In this document: positions 29,301 to 43,162 of the stretch, in pieces
Layout: each line of letters begins with the position of its first letter
Numbering within the stretch: position 1 is the first letter of the stretch
The notes under the pieces: generated by a model
Database searches by the model: none
What the model saw: the letters and a program-made list of their open reading frames with translations, nothing else
What the model was told of the DNA's origin: nothing
DNA from: Siphlonurus alternatus
Taxonomy: Eukaryota; Arthropoda; Insecta; Ephemeroptera; Siphlonuridae
Direction: 5' to 3'
DNA length: 64,000 nucleotides
NCBI GenBank assembly: GCA_949825025.1
Contig: OX463781.1
Coordinates: forward strand, 37,040,366-37,104,365
Translations under genes and position numbers: made by a program

Positions 29301-32300
29301 CGGGGGGACAAGCTAAAAGTGACAAAAATCGAAAGAGGTTACTCTGGTGCATCCATTGAGCCCAAAATTTATCTTTGTTGATTTTCAATTAATTTTATTC
29401 CCTATTAGCGGGTGTTTGATGACAATAGGGAATAAAATTATTTAAAAATTAACAAAGACTTAAATAAAAAATGTGCTTCCCACAAAAGTTGACTAATATT
29501 ATTACCCTTAGGATGGCGTACTTGATTTTCCGGAAAAATGTTTTTTCAGGGAGGAGATCGATTTCTTAGTTCTTAATTAATTAAAAATTAACTAATTAAT
29601 TTGTGAAAATTAAACTTACATCATTGCGTTAAGGACAATTTGGCCGATTGATTTTAAAAATTTCGTTGTTATAACTTAAGGTATAACCTGAGAATTTGTC
29701 TGTCAAGGTCAAGAGGCGTGGCTACACCTGCAAATCTGACAACACTGTTGCAATAGTAATGCGAATAAAAGATTAGGAGGGGGTGGTAACTACAGTCCTT
29801 GAGAGCGTTGCCAAGTTTCTTAGGACATATCAGAAACGATCATCGCCACGGTTCGAAATATATGAAAACAATTCAGAAAAATAGTCCAAAAAATTAGCTT
29901 TTAATCCATGTAAAATTCTAAAAAAATTCTCGAGCCGTTTTTGTGCAATGTTGATTGAAAAATTTAACATTGAAAGGATACAAAATACACATTTGAATAA
30001 ATTTATTATAATTAAACCAACGGTTAAAAAAATCTAAAAAAAATCAGTAGTATTTGGACAATTGTTGTAAGTCTACCAAATTAATTTCAAGAACATCTGT
30101 CGATACGACTTTTTTCGTCCGAATATCTCAGGTTAAGCCTTAATTTCCTGATTTTCTGTGAATTTTTAAACCCGAGGTACTCAGAAAAACCATTGATTTT
30201 ACCCGACCTTGCGTTATAAAAAAATTCGCCAAAATTTTAATTTTTGCTCCAAAAATATAAAATTAACATTTTCTTACAGAGAATAAGATTCTGCGTGTGC
30301 CAGTACTTTTTAATATTGTCTACGCCAATTGAGCTCTCAGCTACAACACTCCAAAGTCGGAGTGCACCGACTTATGACGGCGACAGTAATAGCCGCGGAT
30401 CACATGGTAATAATTTTGTTTTATTTATACATGCAGTATAGTAAGAAAATATACTGGTGCATGGAGGGGGTTACTACTGCTGCATAAGCTGCATTAAAAT
30501 CCATCAAGTACATACCAATATTACCTTATATTACGCAGATACAGTATGCAAGGTTTGACACTGATTTAATTTATTTAGTAATTAGATTGCTGGAATGAAA
30601 GAGGCCTTTAATTGTCCGATCTATTACATTATGCAGCTGAATTTAATTTAAAACTAAAAGCTACATTTTACTATTTCAGAATTTCATTTTGCTTCATGTC
30701 ATTTTTCTTACCATTACAAAGTGGATTGGATATTATTGTCACAATAACTTCATACAATTTCTCAGGGCTGGTATATCCATGCAAGATGAAAAGTATAAAT
30801 ATTTGGGTGTAGTCATTCATAGTAAATTAATGTGGAATGAGCATATTAAATATCTTCTTCTTTTCTTCTTTTCTTATGCCCACGCATTGGCGTTTAAGCC
30901 ATTTTACTTCTAGTAAGCCAATAGAGAAGGGCTTCCTTCTCTTCTTTCTTCATGTTGCCAGGCAACGAGTCAAGTTCCGCAGTTAATGCTGAGCATCTAA
31001 CTAGATGCCCTCTGTCTTGAGGTTCTTTTTTACACAATTTACAAATGTCACTATCTTGGATTTTGAATTTCTTCTGATAGCATCCAAGATAGTCATGGCC
31101 AGTATCTAGTCTGAATTTAGCAGTGTCTGTGAGTCTATTATAAGTGTGAGTTTTGGCTGATTTAAATATGAGATCTCCCCATGCTTTAATACTTGCTTGT
31201 TCTTTCCAATCTGAGTCAACTTTCTGTTTCACTGCACTATTAATATGAGCTTGAATTGAATGAATGGAGATGCTTGTTGTTGGCTGTGTCATCTTGCTGC
31301 CCATCTTGGCTAAGTAGTCTGCTTGCTCATTGCCATGAATATTACAATGAGCTGGTATCCACTGTAAGACTATTTCTATGTTATTGTCTTGGTGTTCTTA
31401 AGTATGTTACATCAAAGGGAAGGAGTTGTTTGGAGTTTGTCATGAGAAATCTTAAGGGTACCAGTAGGATAGTTAAAGATAATGCGTATAGAGCTTTGGT
31501 GAGACCAGTGCTTGAATATGGTTGCTGTGTTTGGGACCCATATAGATGTATGGGGGTGAAGGAGTTGGAAAAGGTTCAGCGGAGAGCAGCAAGAAGGGTT
31601 ACAGGTCGTGTGGGAAGGTTTCAGTTTGTGGGGGATGGTGCTGATGTTAGAAAGGAGTATGTTAGTGTGTCTGCTTTAATTGAGAATTTGGGGTGGGAGT
31701 CGTTGGAGTTAAAAAGGAAAAATTGTAGACTTGGTGTTATGTATAAGATAACAAGAAATTGTGAGGGTTGGGAAGAGTTGAGTGGTCGTGTGATGAGAGC
31801 AGGTTATATTGGAAGAAATGATCATGGATGGAAGTTGGAGTGTGTTGGATGTAGAAGTGATGTAGGAAAGTTTTCTTTTGTAAACAGGATGGTGAGAGAG
31901 TGGAATGCGTTGACAGCAGATGTTGCTGAGGCGGAGAGTTTTGATTTGTTTAAAAAATCTTTGAGAGTTGGTGAACATTCGCGAGCCACCGTGGCATTGC
32001 CACATTTGCCGCGTTAATATTATTATTATTATTAATTTATGTAAAAAAGAACTCGCGATTTTTTTTTCCCATTACAGTGTTAACAATTTTTTTAAAGCTC
32101 TTGATTGAGTATCCAAAAACCCAATCAGGGGAATATTAACATATTAACATATTCCTGGTTGTAGATATTCAACATAAATTATATTATCGCATTCTAAACA
32201 TTTACTAATTTTACTGTGCATAATTAGACGGACGGTATATCGTATCATTAATGGTATTTATATATATATTTTTTTTATTTATATTCGAGAAATAATATAT

Positions 32301-35300
32301 ATATATATATATATCGATATATATATATATCGATGAGGTGTGGCGCAGTGCGCTTGACCGGGTCTCGTCAGATCACCGAAGTCAAGCAACGCCACGCGTG
32401 GTTAGTAGTTGGATGGGTGACCATTTTCAACAAAAACCACGTTTCCCACCCAGGGGTAAAACGTTGCGCTTTTCCACCATGTGGTTCCCCTGGCTTTGGA
32501 CCATTGCACTTCCGGTTCATTGACAAAAGCTGTAGCGTCCATCCTGGCTGAGGTTTCCACGTTTCCCTCAGCCGCAGGCAAATGCCGGGATGGATTTGCA
32601 AAGGCCGTGGCCGCCCCCGTTCCAGAAGAGCCCGCGAAACGCTCAAGTTAGGGTTTCGGAAGGTTCGGGGTTTCAAAGTAGTATGTAATTAGTAAATAAA
32701 AGTACCCAATAGGGTTTGATTAAAAATTAAAAAAATATATATCGATGGTGTTCCGTCAAATCGGACTAACTCGTTTTATCGCGATTTGCAAAAGCGAACA
32801 ACTCGTTTTATCGCGCGCGCTCAAAAAGGACTAACTCATTTTATCTCAGCCGCTCAAAAACGATCAACTCGTTTTATCGCGTGCGCTCAAAAAGGACTAA
32901 CTCATTTTATCTCGGCTGCGCAAAAACGATTAACTCGTTTTATCGCGGCTGTGCAAAAACGATTATCTTTTTTTATCGCTGATGTTGATTTAAAAACTTG
33001 AAGGAAATGAATAGTAATTTTTTTTGGTGGCCTAAATATTTTTTCATCTAATGTTTAGTAGATATTTAGTTATTTACTTTACAATATTAATTTTTTATAC
33101 TAAATTTTTTAATTTTCTTTTTTTTTTATGAATTAATAAACTTTGTTATTTAATTTAATTTACTGATTTGTAATTAAATTAAAATTATTCAAATTGAATA
33201 TAACATAATAATATTAACATTATTAACATGTTAAAAAAATTAAAAAAAAAGAGGTGAGAAAATATAATGTATAAAGTTTTATTGTAAATTTTCCCTTTTT
33301 TTATTATTTGTATAATAATAACATCTTACAAGTGCATAAAATTACCAATTTACACATATATTTTTCATTGACACGCACTTACTATTATTACCTACATTTC
33401 TTTCTTCAACATAATAAAGTTTAACTTAATTTATGCATCAATTTACAATATTCTTCAAATTTACTGTGTAGTATTGAGAAGTAAAATCAAAATGAATGCA
33501 GTTTGCATTTCTAGGAAATCATTGACTCCACTTATTATTATATTATTGCCACCAAAAATTTGTAACGAAAGCAGCGGCTTTACATTTTGTTTAAAGTTAT
33601 GCTAATATTGCGTCAACAATTTTTTTTTTTTCATACAAAAATATTCACATAAGCCCATAATCACAATTTCTTTGAATAAAAATTGAATTGATTCAATTTA
33701 AAATAAAATAAAACACATTGCATTTTTCCTTCATATTGGTATTAAATTATAACACATTATAGTGTAATAATTGTAACAACAATGGGCTTACAGGTGTCAT
33801 TTTTTTACTGGCTCAATCAAAAGAGAAGGTCGAAAAATATCCTTTAGAATTTTTCGCGATTTTTTTAAGCACTGCATCATACCTAAAGTGGATATTAAAA
33901 ATATCTCTTGAACTGGAGGCTCCATCCGCAACGCCTATGACGTCATTACATTCTTTGGGTCAACTATTTAATGTTTTTAAACATACACGTTGCTATGGAA
34001 ACAAATGATAATTTTTATAAACAAGCAACAATGCAATAACTTTTGAATGCAATAATGCAATTCAATAAGAATGTAGTGACGTCATAGGCGTTGCGGATGG
34101 AACCTCCAGGTCAAGATACATTTTTAATCTCCATTTTAGGTATGATGCAGTGCTAAAAAAATCACAAAAAAATCTAAGGGTTATTTTTCGACATCCTCTT
34201 TTGAATGAGCCAGTAAAAAACTACACCCCGTAAGCCCATTTGTTGCACCAATTATTATTATTTATTCTACCTATTTTAAGTAATAAATACAGTCAAAGAA
34301 ATAATATGCATATTAATACATCATATTAATATAATTTAGACACCTTCATCTGATGGAGATCACAACAAGTTTTAAGCATCATGTAATAATACATGCACCA
34401 ACAAGAGTATATCATTGGAACCAATACTCTTTAACGAATGAGGCTACTTGCCTTCAGTAAAAATATTCACAATCTTTTGATGTTAAAACAATCAAGAAAT
34501 TCATTAGAATTCTAACCTAGTTTAAACTCTTCGTCTTCAACTCATCCATTACACGTCTATAACTAATCGTTTAACGTCTAAAACACATCTTCCTTTTCCT
34601 AGCTTAAAAAGAGGGGAAAAAAAAGAATATATTTCAAACATTTTGTGCTCAAGGAGAGAAAGAAACACGTAATCTTGTCTTTTTATCTCTTTCTTCCTCT
34701 AAAATGGTGCAAAATGGAAGGAAAAAAGATGATAACAGAGCAAAAATAAGATGTAATTTTTTTTACAATTCAGTTATATTAAAAATATGTAATGATTAAA
34801 AAAAGGGACATAAAAAGAACATTGAGCAATAAAAAAAAAAAACAATCTCAACCATTATAGTAACACAATTATTGTCCACATGGAAAATCATGTATTGTGA
34901 ATTAAGAATGTATTTAAAATCGAAAACTTTCACTCTTAAAACAAAACATTACAGTTGTAAACATTATATAACAGTTCCCCAATCATCTTCAAAAAAAGGA
35001 CGTTACTCTTTTTACCTAAATTTAACACTAATAGTCCCTATCAGAACTTAATTAAGATAATAATAATTACTTAAATGGCAATCAGTGCTGAATTGTAGTA
35101 ATTCTTAAAGGCCTCATGAACCTTTTCACAGTATTTACTACACGATTAGCTTTGCTTCAGTGTGATTCGGCTGCATAATTTTTTTTGTTTCAGTAGCACA
35201 AATATCAGAGCTAATAGCCTATGAAGAAGCACCTTTGACGTCACTCACGCTCATTCAGCGGTGACAATATAGGGAAATCCCTGCAAAAGATAGGTTCACT

Positions 35301-36596
35301 CCCGCTGCAACCACGGCCACAATTTTACTTCTGGAATTTTGAAACTTAACCAGAGCGCAGTCTTGATAGTATTTGTCAAATAGACGGAAAAATTTTTTTT
35401 GGTGAAGTGTGTACAGACTGAGTTTTTGCGGTAGCAAGATAAGCGAAAAATTTAACATTGTTTTCCTATACAACATTTACGCTCCTCTTTCTACCGCAAT
35501 AACTCGGTTTGTATGAATGTCATAAAAAAAAATCTTTCAGTCTATTTGAAAAATACTATCAAGACTGTCCTGGTAAAGTTTCAAAATTACAGAAGTCAAA
35601 TTGTGGCCGTGGTTGAAGCGGGAGTCAACCTATCTTTTGCAGGGATTTCCCTATATAGTTGCCGCTGAATGAGCGTGAGTGACGTCACAGGTTCCTTTTC
35701 ATCGGCTATTATCTCTGATATTTGTGCTACTGAAACAAAAAATTTTATGCAGCCGAATCATACTAAAGCAAAGCTTACCGTGTACTTAATATTGTGCAAA
35801 GGTTCATGAGACCTTTAAATCACAAGCCAGGACAAGCCCGCTTGTGAAAGATGTTACGATATGATCTGCAGAACAGAAATATTGTTTTACTTCGATATTT
35901 CTATGTATTTTATAAATAATAAATACTCATTATATTCTATGTTTATTAAATAATCACACAATATAACAATTATACATATTATAATATGTATTAATTATAT
36001 TTTTTGGCATGATATTTACCTCTGTAGGTCGAATCCATCCACATTTCTTTGTTGACAATAAATTGTGGGAAACAGCTGTTTTTTCAGCTGATTTTTAATA
36101 TTATAATTCCAGGTTACACTAATAAATGGCGCAAAATGACCTGTTTTATTAATTAAAAAATTAAGAAATCCAAATCATTATTTAATTAAAAAAGACAGAT
36201 TAATGTTCGCAAGGTAACATACTTGCACGAGATAGTCCTTTTTGGGAAACATTTTAGTCGTTCTTGCACAGCCGCGATAAAACGAGTTAATCATTTTTGC
36301 GCGGCCGAGATAAAATGAGTTAGTCCTTTTTGAGCGTGCGCGATAAAACGAGTTGATCGTTTTTGAGCGGCTGAGATAAAATGAGTTAGTCCTTTTTGAG
36401 CGCGCGCGATAAAACGAGTTGTTCGCTTTTGCAAATCGCGATAAAACGAGTTGGTCCAATTTGACGGAACACCATCGATATATATATACATATATTTGAT
36501 GCAACTTTAAACCTTATCTCACTAGAACATAAGGGTCAAAGTTCCATCATTTTTTTTTTTTTTTGTAGTTACGTGATTTGCATTCTGAGGCGACGA

Positions 36597-36649
<53 letters not shown>

Positions 36650-39488
36650 TATTAGTTGCTTCTGATTCTTTAAAAAGAAAAACAAAATGGAATATAATTT
36701 TTCAAGTTCCCCCTAGTTGTATTATTAATGCATTCATGAACAAATTTAATTCTTGAATAAATAAAGGATAACTTGTTTTACTCAATGGATAAGACTATAG
36801 GCCTGTTCGTAAACCCTGCTCGGTGTACACTTTCTACACCCAATCAACCTTATATCTCATGTACATATGGTTGATTGGGTGCGGAAAGTTTACATCGAGC
36901 AGGGTTTACGAACACGCCTTATAATATATAAGTACGTTATATTTTATTTAACTCTTAAAAATGTTCTCTTAACTGTCAATTTATTTTTTATTGCATGTTC
37001 AGATTATGCAAGAAAATTATTGATATTTTTCCATTTTTATTTAAACGGCACATGCATATCATAGAACTCACTGTCAGCTAAGAAGATAAATTTATATTTC
37101 ATTCCAGCAATCTAAATACTGAATAAATTAAATTAGTGTCAAACCTTGCATATCTGCGTAATATAAGGTAATATTGGTACGTACTTGATGGATTTTAATG
37201 CAGCTTATGCAGCAGTAGTAACCCCCTTCATGCACCAGTATATTTTCTTACTATACTGCATGTATAAATAAAACAAAATTATTACCATGTGATCCGCGGC
37301 TATTAGAACGATTAAAATAGGCATTGTTCAGTCAGAAATCGGGGTTGGGTGTGTGTGGGGGGGGGGAGGCGGGGATAATAAATTATTTACATTTTTTTAA
37401 GGTGCCCCAAAGTTAAATTTGTTGTTATCGTTACATTACAGCTGCAACTTCAGCGTGAATAACTTCAAGGAGATATCTGGGACGTGTCGCGCTGGAGCCT
37501 TATTTGCGTTGTGGCACTCGGGAAATTATCGCCACAGATGCGTGGTAAATTGCACGAGTGGCCCAAAATTGGGTATGGACACTCTCTATTACATACTTAA
37601 TTGGCTGGCATAGTTTTAAACTGTCAAAATGAATTAATTTTTGAACTATATTAATCGTAACAGCTTTGCATCATAAAAATCACGGGAATTTTCAAGTTTC
37701 AGGCTTTTACAAACGAACAGGTTTCAACTTGTTTGAGCATAATGCAGATTCGTAGAAAGTTCATTTTATTGGCATCATGAAAATATGTGACTTTTGGTTG
37801 TGTGACAAAAATTAATTAATCGGGAGCAGATACTGACATGGTGGATTTGTGTAGAAATTTTAGCTGTGACGCCATCTTTGTGACGTCACCGGAAGCAGTT
37901 GGCGAGCAGGGGGGTGCAACTTCACAGGCGCAAGCCGGACGCGTTTGAAGGTGGCGGTTGGTGGCGTCGGTTTGTGGCGTCGGTTGCGTCCAGCGCCTCT
38001 GCGAGAAGGATCCCGCAGAAAAAACACAATCGAAATGTTGATGACGTCATATAATAGAAATTTTAAACCAATCACAGACGGGAACAGCTTTGCGTATCTC
38101 GCTACTCTGCGCATGCTCCTGCCTTCAATTCAATGCAAAGTAAGCCCCGCCCCCCGCGTAGGAGCCTTTTGATAGATGGCGCTAGCATCGCAGAGGATTT
38201 TTCGCCCCTCCTCCCCGGCTCCGCCCACTTTACGCGTCCGATCATTTAGCATTGGCTTGATGGGTCCTGTTGGCGAGGACTTGAGATTAAATTTTGGGCT
38301 CAATGGATGCACCAGAGTACCCTCTTTCGATTTTTGTCACTTTTAGCTTGTCCCCCCGCCGGAGCCGTATTTCTGCCATTTTGGTACCTCAGCTCACGGA
38401 CTATATGTCACAATATGTGACTCGTGCTTCTTTGTGTTAATAATGGTGTGCTTACACTTGCCCTTTTACAGCCATGCAGCATGTATTTTATTTTTAATCA
38501 GGCAAATAAAAATAATTCATCAAGGCTAAAATTACCAATTCAAAATCTGCAATGTCTTTCCTCAATGACCTCTAAGTCATTTACAACTTTTTATTTAAGT
38601 TTAAAATAACTAAAATGTAATAAATAAAAAGTAAATGTGTTCTACCCAGTTCTTGTGATTCAATTAGTGATAAAGGATTATTTTTACACAACTGAACTGT
38701 TTGTTACCGAATGTTGTGTTGACAGGTGTTATTTTTGCAGGTGAGATCTGGAGATGGACTAGAGGAGGACCAGATGAGCAGTGCCTCGGACTCTAGTTTC
38801 TCTAGCAGCCACCGGGCGGCACTAACAGCAGGAGAAGTCCGCACTTTAGCACGCATGCAGGAAGAGAGTGAGTATCTTTAAACTTTTAACCAATTAACCA
38901 AAGACGGTTCATGTGGTGTGCTGAATATTTTGCATTTTTTCTGCCCAAGTGATTTCCAGCTATTCCTTGTCAAAAATCCTTCCACATGAGTACAACAATA
39001 TGCTATAGTCGTACCGATGCAGCTGTTTTTGCTTTATTTTTTATTTATTTTTTATTTTATTATTATTATTATTATTTCGGGTTTTTAACTCCCAACCTAG
39101 TTGGGGTGGTTTAGCGCCAGCAACGGGCCCAATTGGGCCAAGGTGAAGGCGCCCGCTGATCCTGTTGGTGATGTTACGATCCAGCGTCTCCTACTCAGCT
39201 GCGGGCAATGAGGGCTTCCCGGGTACACCCGCAAATAGCCCATCACACAGCCTTTCGGGCAGGTCCTCTCCTAGGCGCGGTGGGACACATTTCCGCGAGC
39301 ACTCGGGGTGCTGGATGCCTTTAACCAGGGCACTTAGAGGTGGGGATGCATCTTGGGCTTCCCAAACCAATGCCCTGGCCGCCCTGTGGTACAAGAACCA
39401 CAGGCTACGGGCCAGAGGTCACACCCGCAAGGCAACCTCCAACCCGCATGTCCTTCCTGGGCGCGGGGGGACGCGTACCGCGATGCCC

Positions 39489-39543
<55 letters not shown>

Positions 39544-42343
39544 GTCTTTTTCTTGCTTTCTTCTTCATAAACACTAACACCGGGCTCAATCAAGCCAAGG
39601 TGCAAGCGCCCGTACCAAACATTAAGAGGGGATTGCGGGTACACATGCGGGGGTGCTACAAGCTCAAAACCTTGCGCACAATGTTAGCCGTGCCAAGAAT
39701 AGCAGCCTTCTGCATGACACGCATATGGTATTCTTTGAGAGCCAACTTCTCTCTGGCAAATGACCAGTCTTTGGTCACAAGACCGTTACTAGAGATCACA
39801 ACTGGAACCACATCAACACTACGGAGCTGGTACATGTCTTTGAGCTCGACAGCAAGTGGCTGGTACTTGCGCTTTTTCTCCGCAACTGTGGTCACAAGAT
39901 TCTCGTCCAGCGGGACAGCAATGTCGACAATCACCGCTGTTCGAGCTTTCTTGTCGAAGAGAACAAGATCAGGTCTGTTTGCTTCAACAGCTCTATCTGT
40001 GGTGATGGCAGAATCCCACAGGATTTTTGCATCCTGATTACGGAGAACTTGTTCCGGCTTGCACTTATAGTACGGAACCTCTGTCTCAATGAGACCAACT
40101 TTCTTGGCCAAAGCTTGATGTACAACTTTGGCAACAGAATTGTGGCGCTCTAAGTACTCTTTTGGAGCAAGCACTGGACAGCCCCCAGTGACATGCTGAA
40201 TGGACTCGTTAGCCTGCTTGCAAAGACGACACCGGTCACTGATGTTGACTTTGAGGATGTGTCGCTCATACGCCCTAGTCCTGATGACCTGATCCTGTAT
40301 GGCACAGACAAAGCCCTCTGTCTCCGCAAACAACCCACTTGTCCGCAGCCACTCAGTGGAACTCTTGGTGTCCACCTGATCCGAAGATAACGCTGCAGCA
40401 AACCGACCATGCAATGCTTTTGTTGACCACTCCAAAACTCTGTCAGCCTGGGTTCTAATGGCAGGCTGAAACTCTTGCTCACTCAAATGTAGCGGAGTGT
40501 AGCCACGGTCCTGGTTGCAAATAGCTGCATGCAACCCATCACCACGTGACACAAAGTACTGCCGAAGTTTCAACTCCTGCTGACGACACATCATCTCCAT
40601 GCTGAGCAAACCTCTTCCACCTACATGACGTGAAAGGTACAGTCTCTCGACTGAGCTCCTCGGGTGATGTATCCTGTGCTTCGTGAGGGTGGTTCTCACT
40701 TTTCTATCAAAAGCTTGCAGTGACGTCTCCGACCACCTGACGACACCAAACGTATATCCAGCCACAGGGATAGCCCACGTATTAATCGCAGTAATCTTGT
40801 TCCTCGCACTGACAAAAGACTTGCAAATCTTGTCGACTCGAGACAGCACTTTTTTCTCGACTTGTTTTCTGGCATCTACATCTTTAATGCCAATTAGCTG
40901 CTGCAGACCGAGGTACTTGTAGTTTTCCTCGACACCCAAGTCTTGAATAACGGTGCCTCCCATGAGCCGCAAGCCTTCTTGTGGATCTTGAATCTCCCCT
41001 TTTCTCACATGCACAACAGCACACTTGTCAAGACCAAACTCCATGCAAATTGCATCACTAAAACTTTTGACAAGTTCAACATGCTGTGCAACTGGTCTTC
41101 ACCAGAAGCATATAACTTGAGGTCATCCATGTAAAACTGGTGAGAAATGCGAACTTCTGGATTCCTCTGTAGAACGTAACCATACCCAGAGGTTCGGAGC
41201 ATCCTGCTCAGCGGGTTCAATGCAAGACAGAACCATAATGGGCTGAGACTATCTCCCTGAAAAATACCTCTCGAGATTCGCATCTCTCTGGTCTTGTAGC
41301 TGACCCCCCCTTGGTTTACATGAAGACAAGTCCTCCACATGCCCATGCAAGAAGTGAGAATCTGAACAATGCAAGGATGAATTTTGTAAATGTGAAGTAC
41401 AGAGAGGAGCCAGGAATGGGGGACTGAATCAAAGGCTTACTTGTAGTCAACCCAACCTACTGAAATATTACGGTGTTTTCTACGAGCCTGCTGAGACACA
41501 ACAGCGTCAACTACCAATAACTCCCGGCATCCCCTCGTGCCCTTCCGACAGCCATTCTGTTCCTCAGCAAGAAGTCCATTTGCGACAAGATGGTCATAAA
41601 TCTTTATCGACAGAATGGATGTGAAGATCTTGTACAGAGTGGGAAGACATGTGATTGGCCTATAGTTCTTGGGATTCAATGAATCACCTGACTTCGGCTT
41701 CATGTACGTAATTCTAAGCGTACAAAATCTTGGCACAATGGACGGATCTTCCAAGGCCTCATGAAAGTGAGTAGCAAGAGCCTGGTGAGTAGTTTTAAAA
41801 TACTTCCACCAGAAGTTGTGAATGCCATCCACACCCGGAGCCTTCCAGTTCTGCGTTTTCCTAATTGCAGCCTGTACATCAGCCAGTGTAATACTAACTG
41901 CTGGCATTGCCGGAATGTCTCTGCATTCCTCCTCTTCCTCTCGCAACCAGTAAGCATCTTCAGAGTGTTGCTTTGGCTCCGACCAAATGGACGACCAAAA
42001 CTCTGCCATTGTTTCTGCTTTGGGCGGCCGCTGAGGTTGCTCCTCTTTGCCCTCTTCCTCCAATTTCCGATAGAACAACTTCTGATCAGCAGCAAAAAGG
42101 CTTTCTTGCTGCCTCCGCTTAGCTGCCTCATTATATCTCCTGATACGGGCACCAAGCGCTGCAATTCGCTGTCTTAGTTGCTCTTCCTTCTCTCGGAGCT
42201 TCTTCTCGAAGTCCCTGTCCGTCCTTCTCACCTTGATACTTCTTGCAATGAGACGAATGCCTGCTAAAACCTTTTTACTGCATCCATCCTGGTCAGCAAA
42301 AAACGCCGCCAGATGGCTTATATCCCTCCGAGCTCTGTTGATC

Positions 42344-42380
<37 letters not shown>

Positions 42381-43099
42381 TTTTTTTTTTTTTTTCATAC
42401 AAGGAACAGCTGGCACACTGCGTCGTAATTTAGAGATAACGCCGAACAGCTGTTTGATGTCTCTCCCTTGATTAACATGTAAACCTTAGCAAATTCACAA
42501 AAATTCTGAAATTTTTTTCAGAGACAGATATTAGTGCCTAAAAGCCATAGAAAAAATTTCAAAACATTTTAACAAGCTGATTTTTTTTAATTAATTTTGT
42601 TAATATTCAGCATGGGGCTGTCCCATGGAGAGATAAACTAAGAAATTAATTTAAAAAAATTAGCTCATTAAATTGTTTTGAAACTTTTTTTGTGGCTTTT
42701 AGGCACTAATATCTGCCTCTCAAAAAAATTACAGAATTCTTGTGAATTTGCTAAGGTTTACATGCTAATCAAATGGGAGTACGTCGAACAGCTGTTCGGC
42801 GTTATCTGTACCATAACACTGGGCATCAAGGTTAGAAGACTGAATTATTGAGCTTTTTTTTGTTTTATCTCTTTCTGAAATTAATGCTCACATTGTATGA
42901 TTTATATATGCTGTAGTGAGCTAACGTTGTAAAAAAATAAATGAATAAATAAGTATTAATAAATTCAAAAAATTATACATACATATTTACATTTTATTTT
43001 TTTCCATTTCTAGGTCTCCGGTACAGTTCTACTCCATCATGGAAAAGTCATCCAGAAGGTAAATTTTTGTATCACTTTCTTAAAAAATAAATAAATTAA

Positions 43100-43162
<63 letters not shown>

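Larger units (their letters stand above)
32741..36479. mobile_element. Foldback element, 3.7 kb, arms of 33-bp tandem repeats
   Basis: ATCGATGGTGTTCCGTCAAA at 32741 is mirrored exactly at 36479. Each arm is then an array of ~6 units of 33 bp (pattern: GCTCAAAAAGGACTAACTCA + TTTTATCTC). The middle (33000-36180) is AT-rich and contains two unrelated palindromes (33769-34252, 35105-35819). No transposase ORF. The repeat arms give short ORFs with an 11-residue period on the outward strand of each arm. Confidence 0.82.

Noticed and set aside
30282..30409. Possible extra SLAIN exon (acceptor CTTACAG, donor CATG|GTAATA)
   Set aside because: It would enter in phase 0 and leave in phase 1, while the next exon needs phase 0; its 3' part belongs to the inverted repeat mirrored at 37312.
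32345..32423. Functional 5S rRNA gene
   Set aside because: Only part of 5S is present, the termini are missing, and the same chimeric body recurs at 45168-45556; it is a SINE head.
32764..32985. CRISPR-like array
   Set aside because: Units are contiguous 33-bp tandem repeats without unique spacers, mirrored at 36255-36458; a transposon arm in an animal genome.
37860..38280. GC-rich stretch as a promoter or CpG island of an unknown gene
   Set aside because: It sits inside an element-like repeat in SLAIN intron 4 with no exon following it; not supportable.
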